Part shown: positions 9,535-17,754 of the stretch, piece after piece
How the letters are laid out: each line of letters opens with the position of its first letter
Position numbering within the stretch: position 1 is the first letter of the stretch
Source: Psychrobacter sp. PG1
Lineage (GTDB): Bacteria; Pseudomonadota; Gammaproteobacteria; Pseudomonadales; Moraxellaceae
NCBI RefSeq assembly: GCF_014897815.1
Contig: NZ_JABUZG010000084.1
Coordinates: forward strand, 1 to 64,000
Reading direction: 5' to 3'
Length of the DNA stretch: 64,000 nt
Made by a program: the position numbers and the translations under genes
Notes under the pieces: generated by a model
What the model was told of the DNA's origin: nothing
Databases searched by the model: none
The model's input: only the letters and a program-made list of their open reading frames with translations

Positions 9535-10002
9535 ATGTTTAACCCCGACCCTAGCTCAAAACCAGTCAACCCAAAGCTGCCAAGAGACGTCATCATGATG
9601 ATCGAAAAAAACAATTTAGTGATGGCGATCAAGACTTTGGCGGCAGATGAAGACATTAGTATGGATGACGCCAAGAATAGGATTGATGCCTATGAGACAC
9701 AACTAAAGGTAAAGCAGCAGCAAAAACTCAACACTATCGCCAGCAAGCAAGGCATTCCTAATCATGCTATTAGCTTTGATAGAGAGCAAGGTGCTGAGGA
9801 TGAAACTGGACAGCTGATCAAAAATCGCGTCAAAACGACTAAGCAAAGTCGAGGATTCAAGAGCCTACAAAATGGTGTGGACAGCCAGCTTAATGATTTA
9901 GGCTATAAAAAACCGCTGATACCCTATTGGCTGAAAAGGCTATTGGTGATTGCCATCATTATGGCTGGATTATTTTGGATATTATGGCGGGTATTTGGTT
10001 AA
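9535..10002 (+). CDS. Hypothetical protein with one C-terminal membrane segment
   Basis: Function unknown. The ATG at 9535 is preceded by AAGGAC at a spacing of about six and gives 155 residues; the frame is open from 9502. The N-terminal 60 residues are predicted helical (LPRDVIMMIEKNNLVMAIKT, then DEDISMDDAKNRIDAYE) and resemble the short helix-pair modules seen in SHOCT/ribosomal L7-L12-like small proteins, but the match is too weak to name. The middle is charged and polar. Residues about 133-153 form a single hydrophobic helix (LLVIAIIMAGLFWILW) ending near the C-terminus, so a tail-anchored topology with a cytoplasmic N-domain is likely. It stands alone between ppa and the AT-rich accessory patch. 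Confidence 0.7.
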   Translation: MFNPDPSSKPVNPKLPRDVIMMIEKNNLVMAIKTLAADEDISMDDAKNRIDAYETQLKVKQQQKLNTIASKQGIPNHAISFDREQGAEDETGQLIKNRVKTTKQSRGFKSLQNGVDSQLNDLGYKKPLIPYWLKRLLVIAIIMAGLFWILWRVFG

Positions 10003-10158
10003 ATAGGACAGGATGTTGTCGTGTTAAATTTTTTATAGTCTGTTATAAGTGGTTCCATTATAGCAGTCTGTTAATAGGTTTAGAGGGCTGAAATAGCTGG
10101 TTCCCTTGGGGTATAGTCAATGCACTCAAAAAATCAGTTTAGATGAGAGGTTAAAATA

Positions 10159-10452
10159 TTGAATAGAATCTTAGATTTATGCTCACATTTAGGCGAAAGC
10201 TTGAGGGGTAATGGTATTGAGAATTTCGCTTTCCCTATACATGAAATGGATAGTGTTTTAGAGGTTTACAGAACTAATAGAGTACTAATTTTAGGTGGTG
10301 ATATTTATATCAAAAATTCATCTGAAAATTTTGCTCCATTTTATGAAAACTGGTTTTATGAAGGCAGTAGTGTTGAAGATAGTATAATTAAAGCTCAAGA
10401 CTACCTTAGAATATTTAAAGGAAAAGATTTATATGTCTGCTTCGTAGCCTAA
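10159..10452 (+). CDS. Imm40-like immunity protein (orphan)
   Basis: 97 residues beginning at a TTG eight bases after GAGAGG. The pattern VLILGGDIYIKN, then YENWFYEG and a helix with EDSIIKAQDYL, resembles the Imm40 family of polymorphic-toxin immunity proteins (hydrophobic strand-GGD-aromatic, then a conserved W). Such proteins neutralise a cognate contact-dependent or T6SS-delivered toxin in the cytoplasm. No toxin gene is adjacent, so this would be an orphan immunity gene protecting against neighbours' toxins. Codon use is clearly more AT-rich than that of ppa or the metal genes, suggesting transfer. The family assignment is from pattern memory and is only moderate. Confidence 0.5.
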   Translation: MNRILDLCSHLGESLRGNGIENFAFPIHEMDSVLEVYRTNRVLILGGDIYIKNSSENFAPFYENWFYEGSSVEDSIIKAQDYLRIFKGKDLYVCFVA

Positions 10453-10557
10453 AGACTAACAGTTCAACAGTTCGAAGCCTGTATAGCGCACCGAACCATA
10501 TTTGAAAAAACCATAATATCAACGGACGAAATTTCTACTTCCCTTAAGGAAAATATA

Positions 10558-11190
10558 ATGAAAAAGCTATTTTTATTATCGGGAAGTTTATTAATATTAG
10601 TTAGTTGTACTAAACCAAATATATATAACCCTAATATTCGAATTAAAGTAGGTGTAGATGGTGACAATTATATAATTCCATTAAACCATATTGTTAGACC
10701 AGACACAGGTAGTTACGCAAGTTTTAAGACGGATATGGGTCTTAGTTATTTCTTTTGGCCTAGTGGTCGAGGTCTTACCAATGAAGATGAAGATCCAAAC
10801 GCATTGCAGTATGATGCGAATATTATAAAATTCCATTGGTCGGCTATGAACTCAGTTATTGAAGGCAACGATATGCTTACTAGGGTCGATATTATAAAGA
10901 AGACCAATCGTAAAGATATTAGGCATGACAACTTTGAATTAAAGGCATACGTTGATACTGAGGATAACTCGATCCTATCATATGTAGGTAATATCTACCC
11001 AAATTCGTCAACTACTATTCGCTGTTTGATGGCAACCAACAATGATCAAAACAGCGTTTGCCAAATGGAATATTTACATCCTATTTATAATAACAACGTC
11101 TTGCTTGAATTCTCAGGAAAAAACCTAGCTAATTGGCAGGCAATTAATACAATGGCTATTAATTATTTGGACAAGTGGCATAAGGATTGA
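10558..11190 (+). CDS. Hypothetical lipoprotein
   Basis: 210 residues with a clear lipoprotein signal: MKKLFLLSGSLLILVSC, cleavage before C17. An AAGGAAAAT ribosome site precedes the ATG. The mature part has no motif I recognise. It contains aromatic- and Asn/Asp-rich strands (LSYFFWPSGRG, KFHWSAMNSVIEG, LEFSGKNLANW) and two later cysteines (in RCLM and VCQM) that could form a disulfide in the periplasm. It follows the Imm40-like gene by about 100 bases in the same orientation and shares its AT-rich composition, so both may have arrived together. A periplasmic immunity or accessory lipoprotein role is possible but unproved. Confidence 0.72.
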   Translation: MKKLFLLSGSLLILVSCTKPNIYNPNIRIKVGVDGDNYIIPLNHIVRPDTGSYASFKTDMGLSYFFWPSGRGLTNEDEDPNALQYDANIIKFHWSAMNSVIEGNDMLTRVDIIKKTNRKDIRHDNFELKAYVDTEDNSILSYVGNIYPNSSTTIRCLMATNNDQNSVCQMEYLHPIYNNNVLLEFSGKNLANWQAINTMAINYLDKWHKD

Positions 11191-11500
11191 ATAAGAAATA
11201 GTGCCTGTTTATAAACCTTAGTAAGCAGGACAATCAGACGATATTTTAAAGCTTGTATACAGCGTTGAGCATGTTCCTATAACCGCGCTTATGGTAAATA
11301 AAAATAATGATCCAAAAGCTCATTTCATGTACATAACGAAGTACACCGCGACTACCTAAATAACTCAATATACCGATACTATTAGCCTACAGCCAAAGAT
11401 TCAAGTCCTCACTAGGGAACCATAGCCTTAATTTTTTCTGAAACTATTTTTTTAGACTGAGATATGCATAAAAAACAGGTAAGATTATATCTAATTTACT
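11191..11500. other. AT-rich gap with a possible ORF remnant
   Basis: No intact gene. A frame free of stops from 11225 to 11359 reads as plausible protein (for example DDILKLVYSVEHVPITAL) but has no start at its beginning. It may be a decayed piece of another accessory gene. Confidence 0.3.
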
Positions 11501-11893
11501 TTATTTATTCTGTTCAAGATCTTTTAGTATGGCACAATCGGCGTTTGCATCACCTGAGCAATGATCAGCAGAAACCTGTAATAAGCTCACCATATCTTGC
11601 AATTGAGCTATTTTTTGGTTCAAAGTTGCGATATGTTGCAGTGTCAATTGTTTAACATCAGCACTCTGCCGATCTGTATTTTTCCGCAAATCAAGTAACT
11701 CTTTCATCTGTTTGGAGGAAAAACCTAAATCACGAGCCTGTCTCAAAAAGCATAAGTCTTTTATATCTTGTTTAGAATAGATTCGATATCCTGAATTTGA
11801 GCGTTTTGCGGCATCAAGTAACCCAATCTGTTCATAATAGCGGATCATTTTGGGAGAGATTCCTGATTGCTCTGACGCTTGACCGATATTCAT
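11501..11893 (-). CDS. cueR: Copper-responsive MerR-family regulator CueR
   Basis: Binds Cu(I)/Ag(I) and activates copper-efflux promoters by untwisting a 19-bp spacer. The 130 residues contain the winged helix-turn-helix (IGQASEQSGISPKMIRYYEQ), a long dimerisation helix, and the metal loop with C112 and C120 in CSGDANADC, the same spacing and numbering as E. coli CueR. A strong AGGAGG ribosome site precedes the ATG. It lies 65 bases after the copA stop on the same strand, separated by a hairpin with a T-run (11911-11945), so its expression may partly depend on readthrough from copA. The likely targets are the two MerR-type promoters at 14470-14552. Confidence 0.93.
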   Translation of the reverse strand: MNIGQASEQSGISPKMIRYYEQIGLLDAAKRSNSGYRIYSKQDIKDLCFLRQARDLGFSSKQMKELLDLRKNTDRQSADVKQLTLQHIATLNQKIAQLQDMVSLLQVSADHCSGDANADCAILKDLEQNK

Positions 11894-11910
11894 AACTTTC
11901 CTCCTGATAT

Positions 11911-11945
11911 AAAAAGGGTTAAAGCCAAACGGCTACTTTAACCCT
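11911..11945 (-). terminator. Hairpin terminator/attenuator between copA and cueR
   Basis: AGGGTTAAA pairs with TTTAACCCT, with an inner GCC-GTTT-GGC stem and a small bulge. On the minus strand it is followed by TTTTTATAT just before the cueR ribosome site. This should stop most copA transcripts and tune cueR. Confidence 0.7.
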
Positions 11946-11958
11946 ATCTTAATATAAT

Positions 11959-14436
11959 CTATGCTTTAATCGTTGGCACCTGAAAATACTTTAAGCGTAA
12001 GGCATTACCTAGCACAAAAACAGAGGATAGCGCCATTGCTCCTGCTGCAAAAATTGGTGACAACAAAATTCCAAACGCTGGATACAAGACCCCTGCAGCA
12101 ATTGGAATCAGAGCAATATTATAGAAAAATGCCCAAAATAGATTTTGTCGAATATTTTTGATGGTGGCCTTACTTAAAGCAATCGCATTAGGAACCCCTT
12201 GTAAACTACCCGACATCAACACTACATCTGCGGCTTCAATTGCCACATCTGTCCCTGTCCCAATCGCCAGACCGACATCAGCTTGAGCGAGAGCGGGCGC
12301 ATCATTGATACCATCACCAACGAAAGCCACTCGTCCATATTGTTGTTGCAGTTGACGTATTGCATCTACTTTTCCATCAGGCAACACTTCTGCGATCACT
12401 TGGTCAATATGTAATTTTTCGGCAATCGCTTGCGCAGTATGGCGATTGTCGCCTGTAATCATGGCTACTTTTAAGCCCAGTTGATGTAAACCTGCAATAG
12501 CGGCATAAGTGCTGTCTTTAATAGGATCTGCAACGGCAATAATGGCTGCTAGCTTCTGGTCAATCGCAATATATATGGGGGTTTTAGCTTCTTGTCCTAA
12601 GTGCGCGGCTTCGTCTTTAAAGGGAGTAACATCAAGTCCTAATTGCTGCATATAACGATCAGCACCAATATGAACGGCTTGACCTTCAACTTCTGCTTTG
12701 ATTCCAAATCCCGTCACAGAATCAAAAGTGGTAATCGGTAATAAGCTAATATTCTGTTGCTCTGCGGCCTGAACAATGGCTAGGGCAATGGGATGTTCAG
12801 ATTTTGCTTCAACCGATGCCACAATGCGCAAGACTTGGTTCTGTTCGAACCCTTGTTGGACATGAAAATCTATTAAGGTTGGTTTGCCTTCAGTCAATGT
12901 ACCAGTTTTATCGACCGCAATGACTTTCACTTCCTGTAAAGCTTGTAATGCTTCACCTTTGCGGAATAAGACGCCCATTTCTGCACCGCGACCTGTGCCA
13001 ACCATAATGGAGGTAGGTGTTGCCAATCCCATTGCACAGGGACAAGCAATGATTAGGACGGCAACGGCGTTGACGAGACTAAACGTCAAAGCAGGGTCAG
13101 GACCAAAAATAAACCACACAGCAAAAGTCAGAGTGGCTAAGAGCATGACCATGGGGACAAACCACATAGTGACTTTATCGACCAATGTCTGGATCGGTAA
13201 TTTAGACCCTTGAGCCTGTTCAACCATGCGAATGATTTGTGCCAATACTGACGATTCCCCGATAGCAGTCGCCCGAAAATTCAAGGTCCCATTCTGATTG
13301 ACCGTGCCTCCGACCACTTGATCACCCACTTGTTTTTTGACAGGCACGGGTTCACCTGTAATCATGGATTCATCAATATAACTTTGACCTTCAACGACTT
13401 CACCATCGACTGGAACACGCTCACCGGGACGAATCTCAACAATCGTTTCTGTGGTCACTTCTGCAATCGGCACTTCAATCACTTGCCCATTGTGGTGAAC
13501 ACGTGCTGTTTTTGCTTGCATACCCACTAGGTGTTGAATGGCTTGAGAGGTACGTCCTTTGGCTTTTGCCTCAAAATAACGCCCCAATAAAATTAAGCTT
13601 ACAATCACAGCGGCCGCTTCGTAATAAACATTCACAGTGCCTTCAGGTAGAACTTGTGGAATAAATGTTGCGACTAGCGAAAAACTATAAGCTGCCAGTG
13701 TTCCAACAGCCACCAATGAATTCATATCTGGAGCAAAACGCCATAATGCTGGAATACCTTTTTGATAAAAACGTCGCCCTGGAAAGATGAGTACCAGCGT
13801 GGTCAAAACAAATTGAATCAGCCAGCTTTGTTGCGTGCCGATATTATCCATGACCCACATATGAAAAGCTGGAATCATATGTGACCCCATTTCTAGAATA
13901 AAAACAGGCACGGCTAGAATTAAAGAGATCGCTAAATCTCGTTTCAGCTGCTGCTGTTCCGTGGCTTTTTTATCCTGTTGAACACTCACACTCTGCTCAA
14001 TCTGCTTAGCCGTGTACCCCGCTTTTTTAACGGCTTGAATCAAATCGCTGCTCTGTACTTGAGCGTTGCCTTGTACCCATGCGCGTTCAGTAGCAAGGTT
14101 GACGTTTGCTTGTTGTACGCCCTCGACTTTTTTTAATGCTTTTTCTACCCGTCCAACGCAGGAAGCACAGGTCATACCTTCTATCGACAGCTCAATCGGC
14201 TGAGATGCCAAGATCTTATAACCGGCTCGTTCTACTGATTTGGTTGCTGCGATAAGATCTAAAGGTTGAGACGAGGAAATCATGGCTTTTTCAGTCGCAA
14301 GATTCACCTCAGCATTTTCAACACCTTCAACTTTTTTTAATGCTTTTTCCACCCGCCCCACACAGGAAGCACAGGTCATACCTTCAATGGGTAATGTTTC
14401 ATTGTAAAGATAAGACCTACTATTTTCTGAGTTCAT
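11959..14436 (-). CDS. copA: Cu(I)-exporting P1B-type ATPase CopA
   Basis: Pumps Cu(I)/Ag(I) out of the cytoplasm through the inner membrane. Two N-terminal heavy-metal domains carry GMTCASC (C22/C25 and C90/C93). Eight membrane helices follow, with the metal-binding [11 protein letters not shown] in helix 6, the phosphorylation site DKTGTLT, the TGES-like TGEPVP actuator loop, the HP motif (SEHPIA) and [10 protein letters not shown]. The ATG at 14436 is chosen because GAGG stands five bases before it and the promoter at 14470-14500 would start the mRNA near 14463; this gives 825 residues. The frame also has an ATG at 14451 and a TTG at 14457 without ribosome sites. The two HMA domains are near copies of each other, including the stretch after the motif ([14 protein letters not shown]). 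Confidence 0.95.
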   Translation of the reverse strand: MNSENSRSYLYNETLPIEGMTCASCVGRVEKALKKVEGVENAEVNLATEKAMISSSQPLDLIAATKSVERAGYKILASQPIELSIEGMTCASCVGRVEKALKKVEGVQQANVNLATERAWVQGNAQVQSSDLIQAVKKAGYTAKQIEQSVSVQQDKKATEQQQLKRDLAISLILAVPVFILEMGSHMIPAFHMWVMDNIGTQQSWLIQFVLTTLVLIFPGRRFYQKGIPALWRFAPDMNSLVAVGTLAAYSFSLVATFIPQVLPEGTVNVYYEAAAVIVSLILLGRYFEAKAKGRTSQAIQHLVGMQAKTARVHHNGQVIEVPIAEVTTETIVEIRPGERVPVDGEVVEGQSYIDESMITGEPVPVKKQVGDQVVGGTVNQNGTLNFRATAIGESSVLAQIIRMVEQAQGSKLPIQTLVDKVTMWFVPMVMLLATLTFAVWFIFGPDPALTFSLVNAVAVLIIACPCAMGLATPTSIMVGTGRGAEMGVLFRKGEALQALQEVKVIAVDKTGTLTEGKPTLIDFHVQQGFEQNQVLRIVASVEAKSEHPIALAIVQAAEQQNISLLPITTFDSVTGFGIKAEVEGQAVHIGADRYMQQLGLDVTPFKDEAAHLGQEAKTPIYIAIDQKLAAIIAVADPIKDSTYAAIAGLHQLGLKVAMITGDNRHTAQAIAEKLHIDQVIAEVLPDGKVDAIRQLQQQYGRVAFVGDGINDAPALAQADVGLAIGTGTDVAIEAADVVLMSGSLQGVPNAIALSKATIKNIRQNLFWAFFYNIALIPIAAGVLYPAFGILLSPIFAAGAMALSSVFVLGNALRLKYFQVPTIKA

Positions 14437-14469
14437 AACACCCTCTATCATGTTCAATCTGTTATCAAC

Positions 14470-14500
14470 AGCATAGAGGTTGACATAATGGTAAGGTCAA
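14470..14500 (-). promoter_or_regulatory. CueR-type promoter/operator of copA
   Basis: On the minus strand: TTGACC (14500-14495), a 19-bp spacer, then TATGCT (14475-14470). The spacer includes TTACCATTATG, typical of copper MerR operators. A 19-bp spacer is too long for sigma-70 alone and is the hallmark of MerR-activated promoters. Confidence 0.85.
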
Positions 14501-14521
14501 GCGTGTTTTTTTAAAATGTGT

Positions 14522-14552
14522 TTGACCTTACCATCATGACAAGGCTTAAGCT
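14522..14552 (+). promoter_or_regulatory. CueR-type promoter/operator of the copper-chaperone gene
   Basis: On the plus strand: TTGACC (14522-14527), a 19-bp spacer holding the dyad CCTTACCATCATGACAAGG, then TAAGCT (14547-14552). It points away from the copA promoter, with 21 bases between the two -35 boxes. Confidence 0.85.
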
Positions 14553-14586
14553 TAGTGATGAAATAAAACTTATTTGGAGAAAGGCT

Positions 14587-14781
14587 ATGAAACTATTAAT
14601 TGTAAATATGAAATGTGGCGGTTGCGCCCGTGGTGTGACAGCCATCATTCACGATATCGACTCAAACGCCAAAATTGACATGGATCTAGCAGCCAAAGTG
14701 GTCAATATCGACACCATCGCAAGTGTTGATCAGATGATGGCTGCTTTAGCAAGAGATGATTTCCCTGCACAAGTGCAATGA
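14587..14781 (+). CDS. Heavy-metal-associated domain protein, CopZ-like copper chaperone
   Basis: A 64-residue single HMA domain with the metal motif MKCGGC (C10/C13) near the N-terminus. It probably buffers Cu(I) in the cytosol and hands it to CopA, whose gene is divergent. The motif is CGGC, not the CASC of the CopA domains, and there are no further cysteines. The start is the ATG at 14587 after GGAGAAAGG; the frame is open further upstream but runs through the promoter and cannot be translated there. Expression from the adjacent CueR-type promoter is strongly suggested by position. It may bind other soft metals, so the substrate is inferred from context. Confidence 0.85.
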   Translation: MKLLIVNMKCGGCARGVTAIIHDIDSNAKIDMDLAAKVVNIDTIASVDQMMAALARDDFPAQVQ

Positions 14782-14922
14782 ATCAGTCTGATAGACGCGC
14801 AGTCTATACGATTAACAGAAAGGATTATGGGCTGAATCATTTTGAATTTATTGACCACGCGCGTTTGGTGATATGTCTACTTTTACGTATGAAAAGTGGA
14901 TAATGTTACCAAAATGAATACT

Positions 14923-15333
14923 TTATTTATGACAGGAGTTATCGGCAAGCGCATGCAGTATTCCGCAGGATTCAGCCAGCGCTTCACTTGCGCATTTTTG
15001 CCGCAACGCTAGTAGATGTTGCTTTAACTGAACCAATTCTTCCATACGTGTTTCTACCGCATCGATATGCTCATCCAATAGCACATTGACCTCACCGCAG
15101 TTTTCCTCAGGTTTATCTCTATACTGAAGCAGGGTTCGTACTTCATCCAAAGTCATATCGAGCGTACGGCAGTGCAGGATAAATTGTAGACGCTCAAAAT
15201 GCGCTTCATTGTACAAACGATAATTGCCTTGGCTACGCGCAGGCTCTGGTAATAACCTCTCTTTCTCATAATAGCGAATGGTTTCGACCGTCGCACTGGT
15301 GCGCGTAGCAAGTTCACCAATTTTGATTAGCAT
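14923..15333 (-). CDS. cadR: Cd(II)/Pb(II)/Zn(II)-responsive MerR-family regulator (CadR/PbrR type)
   Basis: Senses divalent soft metals and activates the divergent P-type ATPase gene. The 136 residues have the MerR winged helix (KIGELATRTSATVETIRYYEK) and the PbrR/CadR cysteine set: C79 in ENCGEVN, then C114 and C123 in CASEALAESC, plus C134 and H135 at the C-terminus. The presence of C79 separates it from copper-type regulators. GGAGATACAC precedes the ATG. It is divergent from the ATPase gene, with the operator at 15430-15460 in the 152-base gap, the classic arrangement. Cd, Pb and Zn preference cannot be settled from the sequence. Confidence 0.9.
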   Translation of the reverse strand: MLIKIGELATRTSATVETIRYYEKERLLPEPARSQGNYRLYNEAHFERLQFILHCRTLDMTLDEVRTLLQYRDKPEENCGEVNVLLDEHIDAVETRMEELVQLKQHLLALRQKCASEALAESCGILHALADNSCHK

Positions 15334-15429
15334 GTGTATCTCCTTAAATAGTATTTTCTATTATCTAAAACAATAAAGTAACTATAAGGTTTGCTGATAA
15401 AAGATCAAACCCCTTTGTCGTTAAAAGCC

Positions 15430-15460
15430 TTGACCCTGAAGCTACTATAGGGTTCATAAT
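15430..15460 (+). promoter_or_regulatory. CadR/PbrR-type MerR promoter of the Zn/Cd/Pb ATPase gene
   Basis: TTGACC (15430-15435), a 19-bp spacer and CATAAT (15455-15460). The spacer holds the dyad ACCCT-N11-AGGGT around GCTACTATAG, close to the known cad/pbr/znt operator form. Confidence 0.9.
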
Positions 15461-15485
15461 GTCTTTAATAAGAGGATAAATAACT

Positions 15486-17639
15486 ATGCAATATCATATT
15501 GAAGGTATGGACTGTGCCAGTTGTGTTGGCAAAATTGAGCGGGCACTAGCACGTATGCCTGGTGTCTCTGAGGTTCAGCTAAACTTTTCGACTCAGAAGC
15601 TAGAATTAACCCTAGAACAAGATACGAGTACTGACGTTAAAGATATCGAAAAAACTATTAAGCGCTTAGGGTTTGGTGTATCAGCGTTAACGAGTCAACA
15701 AAATGAGATGGGTATTGATGGTGGTCAAGCAGCGGTAAACGATCAGCGCTGGTGGCAAACCATAAAGGGTAAGCAGGTTATTGGTACTGGGATTTTGATG
15801 AGTGCCGCATATATGTTGTCCTTAATTTTCCCTGAATATGGCGCATGGGTTTTTATTGCCGCTGTGGCTATCGGTGTCCTACCGTTTGCCCGTAAAGCTT
15901 TTGCACTGGCGTTAGTAGGCTCACCTTTTTCAATTGAAATGCTCATGTCTGTTGCGGCTATCGGCGCTCTTATCATTGGAGAGGCGGAAGAAGCCGCTGC
16001 CGTGGTGTTCCTATTTTCGGTTGGTGAGCTTTTAGAGAGCATCGCGGCTGATCGTGCGCGCGCTGGCATCAGAGCGTTATCCTCGCTAGTGCCAAAGACT
16101 GCTATTCTATTGGACGCACAAGGACAACAACGTCAGGTGGCAGCGACTGCATTACAGATTAACGATAAGGTGCTTGTGCGTCCCGGTGATAGAGTTTCCG
16201 CTGATGGAGTGATTGTTCAAGGGATATCTAGCCTTGATGAGTCACCTGTAACTGGAGAATCTGTTCCTGTTGCCAAAACCATAGGCGATGAGGTCTTTGC
16301 TGGATCTATTAACGTTGATGGGGTACTACAAATACGCGTGGAAAAAACAGCGGCAGATAATACGATTGCGCGTATTATTGAACTTGTGGAGCAGGCGCAA
16401 TCTTCCAAAGCACCGACCGCACGCTTTATTGAAACCTTTAGCCGCTACTATACGCCTATCGTTATGGCGATTGCAGCGCTGGTCATTATTATCCCACCTC
16501 TACTGATGGGAGCAGAATGGGGAATATGGTTATATCGCGGTTTGGCGCTATTACTGATAGCTTGTCCTTGTGCTCTTGTGCTGTCAACACCTGCCGCTAT
16601 TGCCTCAGGTTTGGCTGTCGGCACGCGCCATGGACTGCTTATCAAAGGCGGTAATGTCATGGAGTTGGTGGGTCAGGTCAGTACTGTCGCTTTTGATAAA
16701 ACGGGTACTTTGACCGAGGGCAAACCTCGAGTAACGGATGTCATTGATTTTAAAACAGTACATGACGATGCTGAGGGTCACGATAAACTACTGTCACTGT
16801 TTGCAAGTGTTGATGCTACCTCTAGTCATCCGCTTGCTATCGCTATTGTGGATCATGCCAAAGCCGCTAAGGTAGTGATACCAGATGCCGCTAATACTTT
16901 TGCCACTGCCGGTAAAGCCGTTCATGCAACGGTTGCTGGACGCTCTTTGGCCATCGGCTCACCAGTCTACGTCGCTGAGAAAGTGATGTTGCCAGCTGAG
17001 CAGCAGATTCAAATTGAGATGCTACAAAATGATGGTAAAACGGTTTCTATTTTGTTTGATGAGCATACGAGGGATGCGCTCGGATTGGTCGCTTTACGTG
17101 ATGAGTTACGAGAAGATGCACAGCAAGCTATTGCCCAGCTTAATAAGATGAATGTGCGTTCTGTCATGCTCACAGGTGACAATAGCCGTACGGCAAAAGC
17201 GCTAGCCAGTCAGTTAGATATAGAGTGGCAAGCTGAGCTGTTACCTGAAGACAAGCTACGTCTACTCAGAGAGATGCAAAGCAATAGTAAAATAGCGATG
17301 ATTGGTGATGGTATCAATGATGCACCCGCTTTGGCAGCGGCAGATATTGGCATTGCGATGGGAAGTGGCACGGATGTGGCTATCGAAACGGCTGATATTG
17401 CCCTATTAAAAAGCCGCGTGATGGACGTTGCTAACCTTATTGCCTTATCCCGCGCCACCATGAGAAATATCCATCAAAATGTCATATTTGCACTTGGGTT
17501 AAAAGGCATATTTCTGATAACCACTGTGCTCGGCGTGACAGGACTTTGGATTGCTGTGCTAGCAGATACTGGTGCTACGGTACTGGTCACGCTGAATGCA
17601 TTGCGTTTACTGCGTTTTAAAGGAGTGTCTTCCCGTTAA
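15486..17639 (+). CDS. Zn(II)/Cd(II)/Pb(II)-exporting P1B-type ATPase (ZntA/CadA type)
   Basis: Exports divalent soft metals from the cytoplasm. The 717 residues comprise one heavy-metal domain with GMDCASC (C10/C13), eight membrane helices with LIACPCALVLSTPAA in helix 6, the actuator [23 protein letters not shown] (HP motif) and [10 protein letters not shown]. The DCASC form of the N-terminal motif and the C-terminal helix with a DTGAT Asp match P1B-2 (Zn/Cd/Pb) pumps, unlike the CopA above. It is preceded by AGAGGA and the MerR-type promoter at 15430-15460. A hairpin with a T-rich arm follows the stop. With the copper genes it forms a roughly 6-kb metal-resistance block. Confidence 0.94.
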   Translation: MQYHIEGMDCASCVGKIERALARMPGVSEVQLNFSTQKLELTLEQDTSTDVKDIEKTIKRLGFGVSALTSQQNEMGIDGGQAAVNDQRWWQTIKGKQVIGTGILMSAAYMLSLIFPEYGAWVFIAAVAIGVLPFARKAFALALVGSPFSIEMLMSVAAIGALIIGEAEEAAAVVFLFSVGELLESIAADRARAGIRALSSLVPKTAILLDAQGQQRQVAATALQINDKVLVRPGDRVSADGVIVQGISSLDESPVTGESVPVAKTIGDEVFAGSINVDGVLQIRVEKTAADNTIARIIELVEQAQSSKAPTARFIETFSRYYTPIVMAIAALVIIIPPLLMGAEWGIWLYRGLALLLIACPCALVLSTPAAIASGLAVGTRHGLLIKGGNVMELVGQVSTVAFDKTGTLTEGKPRVTDVIDFKTVHDDAEGHDKLLSLFASVDATSSHPLAIAIVDHAKAAKVVIPDAANTFATAGKAVHATVAGRSLAIGSPVYVAEKVMLPAEQQIQIEMLQNDGKTVSILFDEHTRDALGLVALRDELREDAQQAIAQLNKMNVRSVMLTGDNSRTAKALASQLDIEWQAELLPEDKLRLLREMQSNSKIAMIGDGINDAPALAAADIGIAMGSGTDVAIETADIALLKSRVMDVANLIALSRATMRNIHQNVIFALGLKGIFLITTVLGVTGLWIAVLADTGATVLVTLNALRLLRFKGVSSR

Positions 17640-17651
17640 TGACAGTTAAAA

Positions 17652-17690
17652 AATAAAACGGTTATGGCTACATCAGTGGCCGTTTTATTA
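17652..17690 (+). terminator. Probable terminator after the Zn/Cd/Pb ATPase gene
   Basis: AATAAAACGG pairs with CCGTTTTATT around an 18-base loop region, placed just after the ATPase stop and between convergent genes. The T-run is within the stem, so strength is uncertain. Confidence 0.55.
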
Positions 17691-17754
17691 CATCTAACTC
17701 TTATCTATAAGCAGTCAATGTGCCTACCTTTAAAAAAATCATTACCTAAACCTA

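Noticed and set aside
11501..17639. A mobile element carrying the metal genes
   Set aside because: No transposase, integrase, flanking direct repeat or tRNA target was seen at either edge. Transfer is possible but unsupported.
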